A stretch of DNA of 32,786 bases from Hydrogenophilus sp. Lineage in GTDB: Bacteria > Pseudomonadota > Gammaproteobacteria > Burkholderiales > Thiobacillaceae. Shown in pieces: positions 8,580 to 16,919 of the stretch. Below the pieces are notes generated by a model that did no database searches, was not told the origin of the DNA, and was given only the letters and a program-made list of their open reading frames with translations. The position numbers and the translations under genes were made by a program. The number at the start of each line of letters is the position of its first letter. The stretch's first letter is position 1. The stretch spans positions 1-32,786 of the forward strand of contig JAIMKU010000021.1 in NCBI GenBank assembly GCA_020692235.1, given 5' to 3'.

Positions 8580-8647
8580 GGTGAGGAGTGATGGGAGAGG
8601 AGCGAGGCGGCGCTTTTGACTCCTCACCCACCTCCCTCACTCCTCCC
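8580..8647. repeat. Intergenic palindromic repeat, GTGAGGAGT type (copy 1)
   Basis: GGTGAGGAGT (8580-8589) pairs with ACTCCTCACC (8619-8628), and GAGGAGTGA (8583-8591) can alternatively pair with TCACTCCTC (8637-8645). Its 15-base arm GTGAGGAGTGATGGG (8581-8595) occurs exactly, as reverse complement, at 27077-27091 before nuoJ. It fills the ilvC-psd gap. It could act as a transcript-stabilising or weak terminating hairpin, but no T-run follows. Confidence 0.6.
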
Positions 8648-8661
8648 TCTTAACTCTCATC

Positions 8662-9339
8662 ATGTGCATCGGCATCTGCCCCCCCCCTAAGGCCGCCTGG
8701 CCCCATCCGCTGATCGCTCGTGAAGGTTGGCCATTCCTGGCCGGCGCTTCCGCGCTCGCATTGCTGGCCACGGTGTTTGCCGGTTTCTGGCTGACAGCGC
8801 TGGCCTGGCTGCTGTTCCTGTTCGTGCTTCAGTTTTTCCGCGATCCGGCGCGCCGGATTCCGATTGGCGAAAACATCGTCTTGGCACCGGCCGATGGCCG
8901 GGTCATCGTGGTGGAAAAGGCCGAAGACCCCTGGCTCAAGCGTGAGGCACTGAAGATCAGCGTGTTCATGAATGTCTTCAATGTCCATTCCAACCGCTCG
9001 CCGATTGATGGCGAGGTAATCGAGCGCTGGTACAACCCGGGCAAATTCGTCAACGCCGATTTCGCCAAGGCATCGACCGAGAATGAACGCAATGCTTTGC
9101 ATCTGCGCACCACGGATGGTCAGGACATCACCTGCGTCCAGGTGGCCGGCCTGATCGCCCGCCGCATCCTGTGCTATGTCGAGCCGGGTGCGCGGCTGAC
9201 GCGCGGTCAGCGCTATGGCTTTATCCGGTTTGGTTCGCGGCTTGATGTCTATCTCCCGGCCAGCGCAATGCCCCGGGTCGCCTTGGGCGACAAGGTACAT
9301 GCCGCCCAGGATGTGCTGGCCCAGTTGATCGCGCCATGA
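8662..9339 (+). CDS. psd: Phosphatidylserine decarboxylase proenzyme (short, archaeal-type)
   Basis: The 225-residue proenzyme makes phosphatidylethanolamine from phosphatidylserine at the inner membrane. After a start and [12 protein letters not shown] there are hydrophobic segments (about 26-58), then [16 protein letters not shown], and [15 protein letters not shown]. The self-cleavage site is [10 protein letters not shown], where Ser192 becomes the pyruvoyl group. This short class lacks the long N-terminal region of E. coli Psd. Many homologues start nearer [12 protein letters not shown], so the first ~12 residues ([12 protein letters not shown]) are uncertain; no clear ribosome site is seen because the repeat abuts the start. 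The stop overlaps the pssA start. Confidence 0.92.
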   Translation: MCIGICPPPKAAWPHPLIAREGWPFLAGASALALLATVFAGFWLTALAWLLFLFVLQFFRDPARRIPIGENIVLAPADGRVIVVEKAEDPWLKREALKISVFMNVFNVHSNRSPIDGEVIERWYNPGKFVNADFAKASTENERNALHLRTTDGQDITCVQVAGLIARRILCYVEPGARLTRGQRYGFIRFGSRLDVYLPASAMPRVALGDKVHAAQDVLAQLIAP

Positions 9340-10112
9340 TCGATCCGCCGCTAAAACCAGGGCAAGCGCATCAGGGCAAGTTGATGCGCCGGGGCATCTA
9401 TCTGCTCCCTAATCTATTCACCACGGGTGCCCTGTTCGCCGGTTTCTACGCCATTGTCCAGGCCATGAACGGCCGCTTCGAACACGCCGCCGCCGCCGTC
9501 TTCATTGCCATGGTGCTGGACGGACTGGACGGCCGTGTAGCCCGACTGACTCGCACCCAGAGCGCCTTTGGCGCGGAATACGATTCACTGTCCGACATGG
9601 TCTCGTTCGGCGTCGCCCCCGCCCTGGTCATATACAGCTTCGCCTTGAAAGGTATGGGCAAGCTGGGCTGGATCGCCGCCTTTATCTACTGCGCCGGCGC
9701 CGCCCTGCGCCTGGCCCGCTTCAACACCATGCTGGAGGTGCAGGACAAACGCTGGTTCCAGGGTTTGCCCAGCCCGGCGGCCGCTGCCTTGATCGCCGGC
9801 TTGGTCTGGGTGGCAGTGGACAATCACTTCGCCGGTGCCACTCTGCGCTGGCCGGCCTGGACCTTCACCGCGCTCGCTGGCCTGGCCATGGTCAGTAACC
9901 TGCGTTTCTACAGTGGCAAGGACATTAACCTACGCAAGAGCGTGCCCTTCATGTTCATCGTGCTGATTGCTTTGGGGTTTACCTTGATCTCGGTCGATCC
10001 GCCTATTGTCCTGTTCGCTATTTTTCTCGGTTATGGTCTGTCAGGTTACGTTTACGGCCTGGTTCGTCTCTACCGCGGCTGGCGGGACCGGGGCTTGCCC
10101 AAGACGGAATAG
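9336..10112 (+). CDS. pssA: CDP-diacylglycerol-serine O-phosphatidyltransferase
   Basis: The 258-residue membrane enzyme attaches serine to CDP-diacylglycerol, giving phosphatidylserine, the substrate of the preceding decarboxylase. The CDP-alcohol phosphotransferase motif DG..AR........G...D...D is complete (D62, G63, A69, R70, G79, D83, D87). About seven or eight hydrophobic helices follow, ending [21 protein letters not shown] overlaps the psd TGA by four bases, so the two steps are coupled. Confidence 0.95.
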   Translation: MIDPPLKPGQAHQGKLMRRGIYLLPNLFTTGALFAGFYAIVQAMNGRFEHAAAAVFIAMVLDGLDGRVARLTRTQSAFGAEYDSLSDMVSFGVAPALVIYSFALKGMGKLGWIAAFIYCAGAALRLARFNTMLEVQDKRWFQGLPSPAAAALIAGLVWVAVDNHFAGATLRWPAWTFTALAGLAMVSNLRFYSGKDINLRKSVPFMFIVLIALGFTLISVDPPIVLFAIFLGYGLSGYVYGLVRLYRGWRDRGLPKTE

Positions 10113-10129
10113 CTGTTTATAGTCGGATC

Positions 10130-10216
10130 ATGAACACGGTGACTCATGCTTTTTCGTTCTTTTCTTCGGCCCGCCTGGCGCCCTGTCTGCTGCTGCCCTG
10201 CGCGGGCGCACAATAA
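10130..10216 (+). other. Possible leuA leader peptide, 28 codons with Leu-Leu-Leu
   Basis: ATG 10130 opens a short frame, MNTVTHAFSFF...CLLLPCAGAQ, ending TAA at 10214-10216, about 80 bp before leuA. Three consecutive CTG codons late in a short frame are what an attenuation leader would show. The nearby GCGCCC...GGGCGC can pair, but no hairpin followed by a T-run is seen before leuA, and the ribosome site is weak. It may be chance. The rest of 10113-10297 holds nothing else I recognise. Confidence 0.25.
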
Positions 10217-10297
10217 TTCCTCCCCCCAGATGTACCGCTTGTCCGACGGATTCCATGTCCGCTCGGTTAGTTATGAATACCGCTATTGGAGTACACC

Positions 10298-11845
10298 ATG
10301 CATGACCCTATCAACGACCGTTTGATCGTTTTCGATACCACGCTGCGGGACGGTGAGCAAAGCCCGGGCGCTTCCATGACCAAAGAAGAAAAGGTACGCA
10401 TCGCCAAGCAGTTGGAACGGATGCGGGTGGATATTATCGAGGCCGGTTTCCCAGCCGCCAGCAATGGTGACTTCGAGGCCGTCAAGGCGGTGGCCGCCGC
10501 CATCAAGGATTGCACGGTTTGCGGCCTGGCCCGGGCCTTGGAAAAAGATCTGGTCCAGGCCGGCGAGGCCTTGAAGGGTGCGGCTTCCGGCCGTATCCAT
10601 ACCTTTATCGCCACCAGCCCCATCCATATGGAGCGCAAGCTGCGCATGGCCCCGGACCAGGTCCTGGAGCAGGCGGTGAAGGCGGTGACCTGGGCGCGCC
10701 AGTGGACCGACAACGTGGAGTTCTCGCCCGAGGACGCAGGGCGTTCCGACCCTGACTTTCTCTGCCGGGTACTGGAAGCGGTGATCGCCGCCGGTGCCCG
10801 CACCCTGAACATCCCGGACACCGTCGGCTACAGTATGCCCTGGCAGTTCGGCGACCTGATCCGCAACTTGCGGGAACGCATTCCCAACTCGGACCAGGCC
10901 GTCTTCTCGGTGCATTGTCACAACGACCTCGGCCTGTCGGTGGCCAACTCGCTGGCGGCGGTGTTAAACGGCGCCCGGCAGGTGGAGTGCACCATCAATG
11001 GCCTGGGTGAACGGGCCGGCAACGCCAGTCTGGAGGAGGTGGTCATGGCCATTCGCACCCGCCAGGACGTATTCACCTGCGACAGCCGCGTCGACACCAC
11101 CCAGATCGTGCCAGCCTCCCGCCTGGTGGCCAGCATCACCGGCTTCGCGGTGCAACCCAACAAGGCGATCGTCGGCGCCAACGCCTTCGCTCACGAGGCG
11201 GGTATCCATCAGGATGGGGTGCTCAAGTACAGGGAGACCTACGAGATCATGCGGGCCGAAGACGTCGGTTGGTCGGCCAACAAGATGGTGCTGGGCAAGC
11301 ATTCCGGCCGCAACGCCTTCAAGGTCAGGCTCAATGAATTGGGCATCGAGCTGGACTCCGAGGAGGCGGTCAATGCCGCTTTCGCCCGCTTCAAGGACCT
11401 CGCCGACAAGAAGCATGAAATCTTCGACGAGGATATTCAGGCGTTGGTGACCGACGAAGGCAGCCTGGATGCCTGCGACCGTTTCAAGCTGGTCTCGATC
11501 AAGGTTTGCTCGGAGACCGGCGAGACGCCTCATGCCTTCGTGGCGCTGGCCGACAGCGGCATGGAGATCAGCGCCGACGAGTTCGGCGGCGGCCCCGTCG
11601 ATGCCTCGTTCCGCGCCATCGAGAAGGTGGTCGACAGCGGTTCCGCCCTGCTGCTCTATTCGGTCAACAATATCACCACCGGCACCGATGCCCAGGGCGA
11701 GGTGACCGTGCGCCTGACCCGCAACGGCCGGATCGTCAATGGCCAGGGCGCCGACACCGACATCGTCGTCGCCTCGGTGAAGTCTTATCTCAATGCCCTG
11801 AACAAACTGTACGGCGCCGAGGAACGGGCGCACCCTCAAGCCTGA
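10298..11845 (+). CDS. leuA: 2-isopropylmalate synthase
   Basis: The 515-residue enzyme condenses acetyl-CoA with 2-ketoisovalerate, the first committed step to leucine. The catalytic barrel starts with [13 protein letters not shown] (Arg16, Asp17), includes the metal-binding HCHND (His206, His208) and [14 protein letters not shown], and continues with HEAGIHQDG. The C-terminal LeuA dimer/allosteric domain (about residues 385-510) has the [14 protein letters not shown] segment and binds leucine for feedback control. ATG 10298 is chosen over TTG 10286 because GGAG (10288-10291) lies at the right distance from it. The gene ends in a strong terminator. Confidence 0.96.
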   Translation: MHDPINDRLIVFDTTLRDGEQSPGASMTKEEKVRIAKQLERMRVDIIEAGFPAASNGDFEAVKAVAAAIKDCTVCGLARALEKDLVQAGEALKGAASGRIHTFIATSPIHMERKLRMAPDQVLEQAVKAVTWARQWTDNVEFSPEDAGRSDPDFLCRVLEAVIAAGARTLNIPDTVGYSMPWQFGDLIRNLRERIPNSDQAVFSVHCHNDLGLSVANSLAAVLNGARQVECTINGLGERAGNASLEEVVMAIRTRQDVFTCDSRVDTTQIVPASRLVASITGFAVQPNKAIVGANAFAHEAGIHQDGVLKYRETYEIMRAEDVGWSANKMVLGKHSGRNAFKVRLNELGIELDSEEAVNAAFARFKDLADKKHEIFDEDIQALVTDEGSLDACDRFKLVSIKVCSETGETPHAFVALADSGMEISADEFGGGPVDASFRAIEKVVDSGSALLLYSVNNITTGTDAQGEVTVRLTRNGRIVNGQGADTDIVVASVKSYLNALNKLYGAEERAHPQA

Positions 11846-11860
11846 TTGTTCGTGCGGCGG

Positions 11861-11899
11861 AAATGAAACGGGCGGCCATTAAGGCCGCCCGTTTCATTT
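11861..11899. terminator. Bidirectional hairpin between leuA and the convergent cytochrome gene
   Basis: AAATGAAACGGGCGGCC (11861-11877) pairs perfectly over 17 bp with GGCCGCCCGTTTCATTT (11883-11899) around an ATTAA loop, and ATTTTG follows. The stem ends in A/T on both sides, so it can serve leuA and the minus-strand gene that ends at 11920. Confidence 0.88.
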
Positions 11900-11919
11900 T
11901 GTGCGTCTACGTTTGAGGC

Positions 11920-12699
11920 TTAGTTGTTGCCGTGAATGCTGGGCAGCTCGCCGGAGGCATCGACCAACTCCTGCGGCAGCTTGTAGAACCACATCTGCCA
12001 TATGGAGGTGAACCACATGATGGCGAAGCAGACGCCATATATCAGGCCGCCGATAATCACGGCCCAAGCGAAGCCAGTCCATAGCTTGGTCAGATACCAG
12101 GCCGCCACGTCGATCAACAGCGACAGGAAGGGCAAGGAGACGACGACGCACTTGATCCACAGCGGTCTCACATAGGAGTGACTGTAGATGAAGCCCATGA
12201 TGAAGAAGATAAAGGTGATCGAGAACAGGTGGATGTGGGAAACCCGAACCAGGGTGGGTAAGGTCACGCCGGTGTCCATGGCGGCGACTTTCTCGACACC
12301 AGCCCAGGCGGTGAGGTCAGGCAGGTTGGGGTTGGCCGCCGCGTTGTGACAGGACACGCAGTGGTCCTGCATAATGGGGTTGATGGTTTTGTTGAACTTG
12401 TCCTGGGACGCACCTTGGTGCAACCAGGTGAAGATGACCTTCTTGTTCGCATCATCCAGCATCGATGCCATGGGCCCTTTCAGTGCCGACTCCAGCTTGG
12501 TGCCTTCCTTGTTGCCGCTGTAGGCGATGATTAGGTCCTGGGCCGACAGCATGGGGTTGCCATCCCGGCCGGCGTGGGACTCCCAGACCTGGAACATGGC
12601 CATCATATAGCCGGGACCGAAGACCATAAGCACCATGGTGAACAGCATACGCATGGACATCGGTAGAAACTTGAAATGCACGGAATTAACATAAGCCAT
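11920..12699 (-). CDS. Membrane-anchored monoheme cytochrome c, function unknown
   Basis: The 259-residue protein has a short N-terminal segment, one membrane helix (about 16-38), an extracytoplasmic domain (about 39-152) with one heme-attachment motif C114-VSC-H118, and three further helices (about 155-175, 182-205, 208-234) before a polar tail. The block PIMQDHCVSCHNAAANPNLP resembles heme sites of other membrane-bound c-type cytochromes. His155 and His157 at the mouth of helix 2 could be redox-centre or quinone-site ligands. It has a near-consensus promoter and a GAGGAA ribosome site, so strong expression is likely. No obvious electron-transfer partner is next to it: leuA is convergent and pstS divergent. 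I do not recognise the family; a quinol-linked or soluble-donor electron-transfer role is only inference. Confidence 0.85.
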   Translation of the reverse strand: MAYVNSVHFKFLPMSMRMLFTMVLMVFGPGYMMAMFQVWESHAGRDGNPMLSAQDLIIAYSGNKEGTKLESALKGPMASMLDDANKKVIFTWLHQGASQDKFNKTINPIMQDHCVSCHNAAANPNLPDLTAWAGVEKVAAMDTGVTLPTLVRVSHIHLFSITFIFFIMGFIYSHSYVRPLWIKCVVVSLPFLSLLIDVAAWYLTKLWTGFAWAVIIGGLIYGVCFAIMWFTSIWQMWFYKLPQELVDASGELPSIHGNN

Positions 12700-12700
12700 G

Positions 12701-12728
12701 GTGGTTCCTCATAAGTGGTTCCTCATAA
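12701..12728. repeat. Perfect 14-bp tandem duplication in the cytochrome leader
   Basis: GTGGTTCCTCATAA occurs twice head to tail (12701-12714 and 12715-12728). On the gene's strand each unit is TTATGAGGAACCAC, so the GAGGAA ribosome site is duplicated. The distal copy also creates a five-codon frame (ATG AGG AAC CAC TTA TGA) ending over the second copy. Confidence 0.9.
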
Positions 12729-12740
12729 AAAGTTTGGCGC

Positions 12741-12769
12741 AGTATAGTGACGTAAAACGAGGCCGTCAA
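12741..12769 (-). promoter_or_regulatory. Strong sigma70 promoter of the membrane cytochrome gene
   Basis: On the minus strand: TTGACG (12769-12764), 17-bp spacer, TATACT (12746-12741), five of six consensus bases in each box. The predicted start is near 12734, giving a leader of about 35 bases that consists mostly of the duplicated 14-bp unit. Confidence 0.75.
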
Positions 12770-12826
12770 TTTAGGAGTGCGTTATCCGCTTAAATTTGAT
12801 TGCGGTCAAAACCATGCTGTCTTGAC

Positions 12827-12846
12827 TGGTGGCGCGCACGCCACCA
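12827..12846. other. 8-bp GC-rich hairpin in the cytochrome-pstS intergenic region
   Basis: TGGTGGCG (12827-12834) and CGCCACCA (12839-12846) pair around CGCA. Neither side has a T-run. It lies between the two divergent promoters and may separate them or be a protein site. The remaining bases 12770-12890 show nothing else recognisable. Confidence 0.4.
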
Positions 12847-12893
12847 TGGCGGCGGCGGTAGATGGTTGAAATTTCTTCGCGCAGCGGCCGCCC

Positions 12894-12927
12894 AATTAAT
12901 AGTTTTGTAACATTGCCACCCTAGGAT
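12894..12927 (+). promoter_or_regulatory. Candidate PhoB-dependent promoter of pstS (weak Pho box)
   Basis: TTGTAAC at 12905-12911 matches a Pho half-site; the half-site 11 bp upstream (AATTAAT) is poor, about 9 of 18 bases overall. TAGGAT at 12922-12927 is a possible -10 placed 10 bp downstream, the usual distance for PhoB activation. Support comes mainly from position upstream of pstS. Confidence 0.35.
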
Positions 12928-12979
12928 GGTGTCCTGTCGCAATGGCGACATCTCCCATTTTCAACTAGAGGATATTTAC

Positions 12980-13996
12980 ATGTTCGCAAGCAAACGCGTT
13001 TTGTTTAAGCTGGTTGGCATAGCGGCCGCCTTGGCCGTCAGTGGCGCCGCCTTCGCGACCGACATCACCGGCGCCGGCGCGACCTTCCCCTACGCCGTGT
13101 ACACCAAGTGGGCCGCGGCCTACCAAGCGGCCACGGGCAACAAGGTCAATTATCAGGGCATCGGTTCGGGTGGCGGCATCAAGCAGATCAAGGCCAAGAC
13201 CGTCGACTTCGCCGGTACCGACGCGCCACTGACCGAGCAGGAGCTGGTTGGGGCCCATCTGGTCCAGTTCCCCGGCGTGATCGGCGGCGCTACCATGGTG
13301 GTGAACCTGCCCGGCATCAAGGCTAATCAGCTGAAGCTGGACGGCGTAACCACGGCCGACATCTTCCGTGGCGCCATCGCCAAGTGGAACGATGCCCGGA
13401 TCGCCAAATTGAACCCTGGGGTCAAGCTGCCTGACCTGGACATTACGCTTTGCTATCGTTCCGACGGCTCCGGCACCACCTACGTGTTTTCCGACTATCT
13501 GGCCAAGCAGTCTGCGGCCTTCAAGAAAGAGGTTGGCGCCGGCAAGGTTGTCAACTGGCCCGCAAACGGCGTGGGTGGCAAGGGTAATCCGGGCGTTGCC
13601 GCCAATGTGCAGAAGATCGCCGGTGCCATCGGCTATGTCGATTACGCCGATGCTCAGGCCAACAGGCTGATATTTGTTGCCCTCAAAAACAAGAACGGCA
13701 AGTTCGTCGCCCCGACCCAGGCGGCCATGGCCGCCGCCGCCGCCAATGCCGACTTCAAGATCAAGACCATGGCCCCCGACATGCTGGACATGCCTGGCAA
13801 GGCGTCCTGGCCGATCGTCAGCGCTACCTATGTGCTGACCTATGAGCGGGGCAATGCGGCCAAGCAGCAAGGCGTCAAGGGTTTTTATACCTGGTCTTTG
13901 AACAAGGGCCAGAAAATGGCCGATGGTCTTGGTTTTGTGGCGCTGCCGCCTTCGGTCGTGAAACTGGTCGAGGCCCGGATGAAAGAGATGAAGTAA
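12980..13996 (+). CDS. pstS: Periplasmic phosphate-binding protein
   Basis: The 338-residue precursor has an N-terminal signal peptide (MFASKRVLFKLVGIAAALAV, cleavage expected after AAFA at residue 26). The mature protein starts TDITGAGATFPYAVYTKW, the phosphate-loop region of PstS. Further phosphate-contacting motifs are GSGGGIKQIKAKTVDFAGTD and RSDGSGTTYVFSDYL. It delivers inorganic phosphate to the PstCAB transporter. ATG 12980 is preferred over upstream in-frame codons because AGAGGAT precedes it and the signal peptide begins there. A terminator hairpin separates it from pstC, which would raise its level over the membrane components. Confidence 0.95.
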   Translation: MFASKRVLFKLVGIAAALAVSGAAFATDITGAGATFPYAVYTKWAAAYQAATGNKVNYQGIGSGGGIKQIKAKTVDFAGTDAPLTEQELVGAHLVQFPGVIGGATMVVNLPGIKANQLKLDGVTTADIFRGAIAKWNDARIAKLNPGVKLPDLDITLCYRSDGSGTTYVFSDYLAKQSAAFKKEVGAGKVVNWPANGVGGKGNPGVAANVQKIAGAIGYVDYADAQANRLIFVALKNKNGKFVAPTQAAMAAAAANADFKIKTMAPDMLDMPGKASWPIVSATYVLTYERGNAAKQQGVKGFYTWSLNKGQKMADGLGFVALPPSVVKLVEARMKEMK

Positions 13997-14018
13997 GTCG
14001 GTTGACTGGCTATTGCCG

Positions 14019-14048
14019 ATCCGGGCGCCGCTGCCGCCCGGATTTTCT
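14019..14048 (+). terminator. Intrinsic terminator/attenuator between pstS and pstC
   Basis: ATCCGGGCG (14019-14027) and CGCCCGGAT (14035-14043) form a 9-bp stem with a 7-base loop followed by TTTTCT. Partial read-through would give more PstS than PstCAB, as expected for a binding-protein transporter. Confidence 0.75.
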
Positions 14049-14119
14049 ATGACAATATCCCGTAGAGAAGGCCGGCTGTTGTCGTAGAATCCGCAACAAG
14101 ATTATGGACGGAATCGTGT

Positions 14120-15097
14120 ATGAGTGAAGCGGCGGCTTCCAGCCGGGCCGATGTGCATGGCGCCAAGGTCAGGCTTTTCAAGCTACAGGACATGGCGTTT
14201 CACCGGGTCACTCTGGTGTTTGCCCTCCTTGTCCTGGCGGCCCTGACTGGCATCTTGTTTTCGCTGGGTCAGCAGGCCGAGCCAGCCTTCAAGGAGTTTG
14301 GCTGGGGCTTCCTGTGGGGTAACGTCTGGAGCGTGCCGGATGATAAGTTTGGCGCCCGGATCGCTATTTACGGGACGCTGGTAACGTCGTTCATCGCCCT
14401 CGTTATTGCCGTGCCGATCAGCTTTGGCATTGCCCTGTTCCTGACCGAGACCTGCCCTGCCTGGCTGCGCCGTCCGCTCGGCACCGCCATCGAACTACTC
14501 GCTGGCGTACCCTCCATCGTTTATGGCATATGGGGCTTGTTCGTTTTTGCCCCACTGTTTGCCGATTACGCGCAGCCGATCCTGAAGGCGACCCTGGGTC
14601 ATCTGCCGGTCATCGGCAAGCTGTTTTCCGGTCCGGCGATCGGCATCGGTATCCTCACCGCCGGCATCGTGCTGTCCTTGATGGTCATACCCTTCATTGC
14701 CTCGGTGATGCGCGATGTGTTCGACACCGTGCCGCCGGTGCTCAAGGAGTCCGCATATGGTATGGGTTGCACGACCTGGGAAGTGGTCTGGAATATCGTC
14801 TTGCCCTACACCAGGGTCGGTGTGATCGGCGGCATCATGCTTGGTCTTGGTCGAGCCTTGGGTGAGACCATGGCGGTGACCTTCGTGATCGGCAACTCCA
14901 ACCGGATCGTCGGCAGTCTATTCGCGCCGGGCAACTCGATCGCCTCGGTACTGGCCAATGAATTCGGCGAGGCGGACCCTGGTCTGCACATCGCATCGCT
15001 GTTCGCACTCGGGTTATTGCTGTTCGTTATCACCTTCTTTGTGTTGGCGCTATCTCGCTGGCTGATCTATCTCGGCGTCAAGAAACAGGGCAAGTAG
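14120..15097 (+). CDS. pstC: Phosphate ABC transporter permease PstC
   Basis: The 325-residue inner-membrane permease has about six helices. The first (about 30-50) is followed by a periplasmic loop with [18 protein letters not shown]. The ATPase-docking EAA loop is [20 protein letters not shown], followed by [20 protein letters not shown], a typical PstC segment. It forms the channel with PstA. The gene is separated from pstS by 123 bp containing the attenuator and from pstA by 9 bp. Confidence 0.95.
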   Translation: MSEAAASSRADVHGAKVRLFKLQDMAFHRVTLVFALLVLAALTGILFSLGQQAEPAFKEFGWGFLWGNVWSVPDDKFGARIAIYGTLVTSFIALVIAVPISFGIALFLTETCPAWLRRPLGTAIELLAGVPSIVYGIWGLFVFAPLFADYAQPILKATLGHLPVIGKLFSGPAIGIGILTAGIVLSLMVIPFIASVMRDVFDTVPPVLKESAYGMGCTTWEVVWNIVLPYTRVGVIGGIMLGLGRALGETMAVTFVIGNSNRIVGSLFAPGNSIASVLANEFGEADPGLHIASLFALGLLLFVITFFVLALSRWLIYLGVKKQGK

Positions 15098-15106
15098 GAG
15101 TCGGGA

Positions 15107-15949
15107 ATGAATCTATATGGCCGTCGCACCTGGATCAACCGTCTGGGTATTGGCCTGTCTATGGTGGCCATGTCTTTAGGCCTGGCCGGGCTGCTCTGGA
15201 TTTTGTGGACGCTTTTTGCCAAGGGTTTTGCGGCGTTAAGCTGGGACTTCTTCACCACCGATACGCCCGCCCCGGGTACGCCGGGCGGCGGCCTGCGTAA
15301 TGCCATTGTCGGCAGCGGTATTCTCATCCTGGTCACCACCGTCGTCTCGACGCCGATCGGTATCCTGGCTGGTATCCATCTGGCGGAATTTGGCGACAAA
15401 TCGAGGTTGGCATCGATAACGCGGTTCGTGACCGACATCATGCTATCGGCACCGTCCATCGTCATCGGCCTGTTCGTCTATGCCCTGGTGGTTGTTACCT
15501 TTGGCGGCTTCTCCGGCTGGGCGGGGTCGATTGCGCTGTCCTTGATCGCTATTCCGGTCGTGGTCCGAACCACCGAGAACATGCTGAGACTGGTGCCCAC
15601 CAGCCTGCGCGAGGCCGCTTTCGCCTTGGGCGCCCCGCATTGGCAGGTTTCGATCAAGGTGACCCTGCATGCGGTCAAGGCCGGCGTGGTGACCGGTGTC
15701 CTGCTGGCCATCGCCCGGGTGACCGGCGAAACCGCGCCACTCCTGTTCACTGCGCTCAACAACCAGTTTTTTAGCGCCGATATGTCGCAGCCCATGGCCA
15801 ATCTTCCGGTCGCCATCTTCCAGTTCGGCATGAGTCCCTATGACAACTGGGTTCAGTTGGCCTGGGGTGGCTCACTGCTGATTGCATTGCTGGTGCTGGC
15901 CATCAATATCGGCGCCCGCGTCATATTCCATCAGAAAGACACCCTCTAA
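15107..15949 (+). CDS. pstA: Phosphate ABC transporter permease PstA
   Basis: The 280-residue partner permease has an N-terminal helix, then DFFTTDTPAPGTPGGGLRNA, a PstA hallmark region. The EAA loop is REAAFALGAPHWQVSIKVTL, followed by GVVTGVLLAIARVTGETAPL. AGGAGTCGGGA upstream is a good ribosome site. The TAA directly abuts the ATG of pstB. Confidence 0.95.
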   Translation: MNLYGRRTWINRLGIGLSMVAMSLGLAGLLWILWTLFAKGFAALSWDFFTTDTPAPGTPGGGLRNAIVGSGILILVTTVVSTPIGILAGIHLAEFGDKSRLASITRFVTDIMLSAPSIVIGLFVYALVVVTFGGFSGWAGSIALSLIAIPVVVRTTENMLRLVPTSLREAAFALGAPHWQVSIKVTLHAVKAGVVTGVLLAIARVTGETAPLLFTALNNQFFSADMSQPMANLPVAIFQFGMSPYDNWVQLAWGGSLLIALLVLAINIGARVIFHQKDTL

Positions 15950-16753
15950 ATGACCCTCCAGAGTTCAGCCATGCCCGAACGCCCCATCCTGCCCGGCGAG
16001 GGGATCGCCCTGCAAGTTCGCAACCTGAATTTTTATTATGGCGACTTCAAGGGTCTGAAGGACGTTAACCTGGACATTGTGAGAAACAAGGTGACGGCCT
16101 TCATCGGCCCGTCCGGTTGTGGTAAGTCCACCTTGCTGCGTACCTTCAATCGCATGTACGACCTGTACCCTGGGCAGCGCGCGGAAGGCGAAATCATGTT
16201 CAACGGCAACAACCTGCTCGACAAGAAGCAGGACGTGAATCTGGTTCGGGCCAAGATCGGCATGGTGTTCCAGAAGCCCACCCCGTTCCCGATGACCATC
16301 TACGAGAACATCGCCTTCGGTGTGCGGCTGTACGATAAATTACCCGGCAGCGAGATGAACGACCGGGTGGAGTGGGCGCTGCGCAAGGCGGCGCTGTGGG
16401 ATGAGGTGAAGGATAAGCTGGGCCAGAGCGGTCTGTCGCTGTCCGGGGGGCAACAGCAGCGCCTGTGCATCGCCCGCGCGGTGGCGGTGAAGCCGGAAAT
16501 CGTCCTGCTTGACGAACCGACCTCGGCGCTGGACCCGATCTCCACGGCCAAGGTAGAGGAGCTGGTGAGCGAGCTGACGGAAGACTACACCATCGCCATG
16601 GTCACCCATAACATGCAACAGGCCGCCCGGATTTCCAACTACACCGCATTCATGTATCTCGGTGAGCTGATCGAGTTCGGTAAAACCGATGAGCTGTTCG
16701 TAAAGCCCAAGGCCCAGCAGACTGAGGACTACATCACCGGCCGGTTCGGCTGA
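15950..16753 (+). CDS. pstB: Phosphate ABC transporter ATP-binding protein
   Basis: The 267-residue ATPase carries Walker A GPSGCGKS (53-60), the Q-loop in [11 protein letters not shown], signature [14 protein letters not shown], Walker [14 protein letters not shown] and the switch region [20 protein letters not shown] that is typical of PstB. It powers phosphate import and, with PhoU, signals phosphate status to PhoR in other bacteria. The start at 15950 touches the pstA stop; ATG 15971 ([11 protein letters not shown]) is an alternative. No phoU, phoB or phoR follows in this window. Confidence 0.95.
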   Translation: MTLQSSAMPERPILPGEGIALQVRNLNFYYGDFKGLKDVNLDIVRNKVTAFIGPSGCGKSTLLRTFNRMYDLYPGQRAEGEIMFNGNNLLDKKQDVNLVRAKIGMVFQKPTPFPMTIYENIAFGVRLYDKLPGSEMNDRVEWALRKAALWDEVKDKLGQSGLSLSGGQQQRLCIARAVAVKPEIVLLDEPTSALDPISTAKVEELVSELTEDYTIAMVTHNMQQAARISNYTAFMYLGELIEFGKTDELFVKPKAQQTEDYITGRFG

Positions 16754-16820
16754 TTTCGGTGTGCCCGGCCAGGCGGCTGGGGCGGCCTTGATCGAGTTCG
16801 TCGGCTGAATCCGAATGGCT

Positions 16821-16838
16821 TTGTCATAAATATGTAAC
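16821..16838 (+). promoter_or_regulatory. Pho box upstream of the small gene at 16920
   Basis: TTGTCATAAATATGTAAC matches the E. coli consensus CTGTCATAAATCTGTCAT at 14 of 18 positions, including both direct half-sites (TTGTCAT and ATGTAAC, 11 bp apart) and the A/T centre. TATCAT at 16861-16866 is a possible -10, 22 bp downstream, two repeat units rather than one. It lies after pstB, so it would control the next gene rather than pst. The remainder of 16754-16919 shows nothing else. Confidence 0.65.
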
Positions 16839-16919
16839 CGCCGGTCTCGCTGTTTGTGGGTATCATTCCATCGCTGACCCCAAGCGGCGACGATGCCGCA
16901 CCAACTACGGAAGAACACG

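Noticed and set aside
8580-8647. Intrinsic terminator of ilvC
   Set aside because: The stem is present but no T-run follows; the shared 15-base arm with the nuoJ leader points to a dispersed repeat instead.
12933-12951. TGTCGC/GCGACA inverted repeat in the pstS leader as a Pho box
   Set aside because: Pho boxes are direct repeats spaced 11 bp; this is a short inverted repeat (TGTCGC-AATG-GCGACA), more likely a small leader hairpin.
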